A stretch of 7,581 nucleotides of DNA, from the NCBI GenBank assembly GCA_002294045.1, contig DBEP01000017.1, forward strand, positions 1 through 7,581, written 5' to 3'. Under the pieces are notes generated by a model. That model had not been told where the DNA came from. It was given only the letters and a program-made list of their open reading frames with translations, and searched no databases. This document shows, piece by piece, positions 6,318 through 7,581 of this stretch (position 1 is its first letter; each line of letters starts with the position of its first letter). Position numbers and translations under genes: made by a program. Origin of the DNA: Lachnoclostridium sp. UBA903 (GTDB taxonomy: Bacteria > Bacillota > Clostridia > Lachnospirales > Lachnospiraceae).

Positions 6318-7581
6318 GTGAGCATTAAAAAAGAAAAACTGTATACGGACATTCTGATTATCGGCGGCGGAACTGCAGGGTGTTATGCCGCCGTTACCAT
6401 TGCAGAACAGAGCGATAAGAAGGTCATTATTGCGGAAAAAGCCAATATTAAACGCAGCGGCTGCCTGGCTGCGGGAGTAAATGCCCTGAATGCCTATATT
6501 GTAAAAGGAAAAACCCCGGAGGACTATCTTAAGTATGTTAAAAATGACGCCAACGGCCTCATAAGGGAAGACCTGGTATTAACCATGTCCAAACGGCTTA
6601 ACCAGGTGACCCGCCGTCTGGAAGAGCTGGGACTTGTCATTTTAAAGGATGAAAACGGGGAATATGTTACAAGAGGCAACCGGAATATAAAAATTAACGG
6701 TGAAAATATCAAGCCTATTTTAGCAGACGCGGTATATGGACAGAAAAATATACGGGTATTAAATAAGGTTAATATTGTGGACTATATAATTAAAGATAAC
6801 CGGATTTTGGGAGCTTTCGGCTTTGGAATGGAAGAGCAGGTCTTTTATACCATTTATGCAAAAGGAGTTATCTGCGCAACCGGCGGTGCGGCGGGGATTT
6901 ACAGACCCAATAATCCGGGATTTTCCAGGCATAAAATGTGGTATCCGCCCTTTAATACCGGTGCGGGATACGCAATGGGAATAAGAGGCGGGGCAGAAAT
7001 GACAACCTTTGAAATGCGCTTTATCGCATTGCGGTGTAAGGATACCATAGCTCCGACCGGCACCATAGCCCAGGGGGTATCGGCACCCCAGGTAAATAGT
7101 GCGGGTGAAGCCTATGACCGGAACTATGGTGCTCCAACCACAGCCAACCGGGTATATTCCACCGTAGAGGAACATAAACGGGGCAGGGGCCCCTGCTTTC
7201 TGAAAACCAAAGGTATCGGAAGCAGAGCGGAAGAGGACTTGCTGAAAGCGTATCTGAATATGGCACCGGCCCAGACTTTAAAGTGGATAGAACAGGGCTT
7301 AGGACCATCGGAGGAGAATGTGGAAATAGAAGGAACGGAACCGTATATTGTGGGGGGACATACCGGCAGCGGCTACTGGGTATCCACCGACCGGCAGACT
7401 ACAATCGGCGGATTATATGCGGCCGGTGACGTGGCCGGCGGATGTCCCCAGAAATATGTAACCGGCAGCCTGGCAGAAGGGGAGATTGCTGCCGAAGCGG
7501 CAATCAAATATGTAGACAACGTATTGCGGCAGGAAGTCTTGGATGGGATAGAAGAAGAAAAAAAATGTATGGAGATAACGG
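6318..7581 (+). CDS. aprA: Adenylylsulfate (APS) reductase alpha subunit, AprA type, 3'-truncated
   Basis: The frame is open from GTG 6318 to the right edge (421 residues). The N-terminus is an FAD-binding Rossmann fold: DILIIGGGTAGCYAAVTIAE (11-30) with Glu40 at the end of the second strand, then RSGCLAAGVNALNAYI (46-61), the AprA-style flavin contact region. CATGGAAGIYRPNN (186-199) and TTIGGLYAAGDVAGG (361-375) are further flavoprotein motifs of the fumarate reductase/AprA superfamily. MWYPPFNTGAGYAMG (207-221), FEMRFIALRCKD (231-242) and GGHTGSGYWVS (346-356) match AprA more than fumarate reductase. By recall, Trp208, Arg239 and His348 correspond to APS-binding residues of Archaeoglobus AprA. 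The enzyme reduces APS to sulfite and AMP, with electrons from an iron-sulfur partner. It lies 51 bases behind the sulfate importer in the same operon. A ferredoxin-like subunit and cysD/cysN are expected next. Confidence 0.85.
   Translation, partial: MSIKKEKLYTDILIIGGGTAGCYAAVTIAEQSDKKVIIAEKANIKRSGCLAAGVNALNAYIVKGKTPEDYLKYVKNDANGLIREDLVLTMSKRLNQVTRRLEELGLVILKDENGEYVTRGNRNIKINGENIKPILADAVYGQKNIRVLNKVNIVDYIIKDNRILGAFGFGMEEQVFYTIYAKGVICATGGAAGIYRPNNPGFSRHKMWYPPFNTGAGYAMGIRGGAEMTTFEMRFIALRCKDTIAPTGTIAQGVSAPQVNSAGEAYDRNYGAPTTANRVYSTVEEHKRGRGPCFLKTKGIGSRAEEDLLKAYLNMAPAQTLKWIEQGLGPSEENVEIEGTEPYIVGGHTGSGYWVSTDRQTTIGGLYAAGDVAGGCPQKYVTGSLAEGEIAAEAAIKYVDNVLRQEVLDGIEEEKKCMEIT

Noticed and set aside
6759..7308. 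Two minus-strand open frames (6759-7175 and 7021-7308)
   Set aside because: They lie opposite the aprA frame, which has clear flavoprotein motifs and a ribosome binding site. Their translations show no family features and are shadows.
6318..7581. Fumarate reductase or L-aspartate oxidase flavoprotein instead of AprA
   Set aside because: The WYP, RFIALRCKD and HTGSGYWVS stretches and the sulfate-transport neighbourhood fit AprA better, although the superfamily is shared.

Overview
The window looks like a chromosomal segment of an anaerobic, spore-forming member of the Clostridia, most likely Lachnospiraceae or a close relative. This is inferred from a moderate-to-low GC composition, AGGAGG-type ribosome binding sites with frequent GTG starts, a SpoVB/MurJ-type flippase next to a BofC-like protein, and a sulfate operon whose reductase is of the AprA type (an arrangement I recall from Clostridium). 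All recognisable genes are on the + strand. No RNA gene, insertion sequence, CRISPR array or phage gene was seen.

Left part (1-2110): the 3' part of a multispan flippase of the SpoVB/MurJ superfamily, cut by the window edge, then an AT-rich gap of about 160 bases, then a membrane-anchored protein of 239 residues whose C-terminal part resembles the BofC C-terminal domain. Both point to envelope or sporulation functions.

Boundary (2031-2327, about 297 bases without a gene): a short terminator-like hairpin, a much stronger 59-base hairpin with a T-run, then the control region of the next operon. That region holds a perfect-consensus sigma-A promoter (TTGACA, 17-base spacer, TATAAT). Its -35 box lies inside a TTTGTC-N5-GACAAA dyad, and a 12-bp palindrome lies just upstream.

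Right part (2328-7581): a sulfate uptake and activation operon in the order sbp, cysT, cysW, cysA, aprA. The lipoprotein captures sulfate outside the membrane, CysT and CysW form the channel and CysA drives it with ATP. The last gene, cut by the right edge, encodes the FAD subunit of an adenylylsulfate (APS) reductase, which reduces activated sulfate to sulfite. The expected next genes, outside the window, are a ferredoxin-like partner and the ATP sulfurylase CysD/CysN. In a clostridium of this kind the pathway is probably assimilatory.

I did not find a wholly new system. The most distinctive points are the use of an AprA-type reductase behind a dedicated sulfate importer, and the strong promoter with an operator-like dyad over its -35 box.
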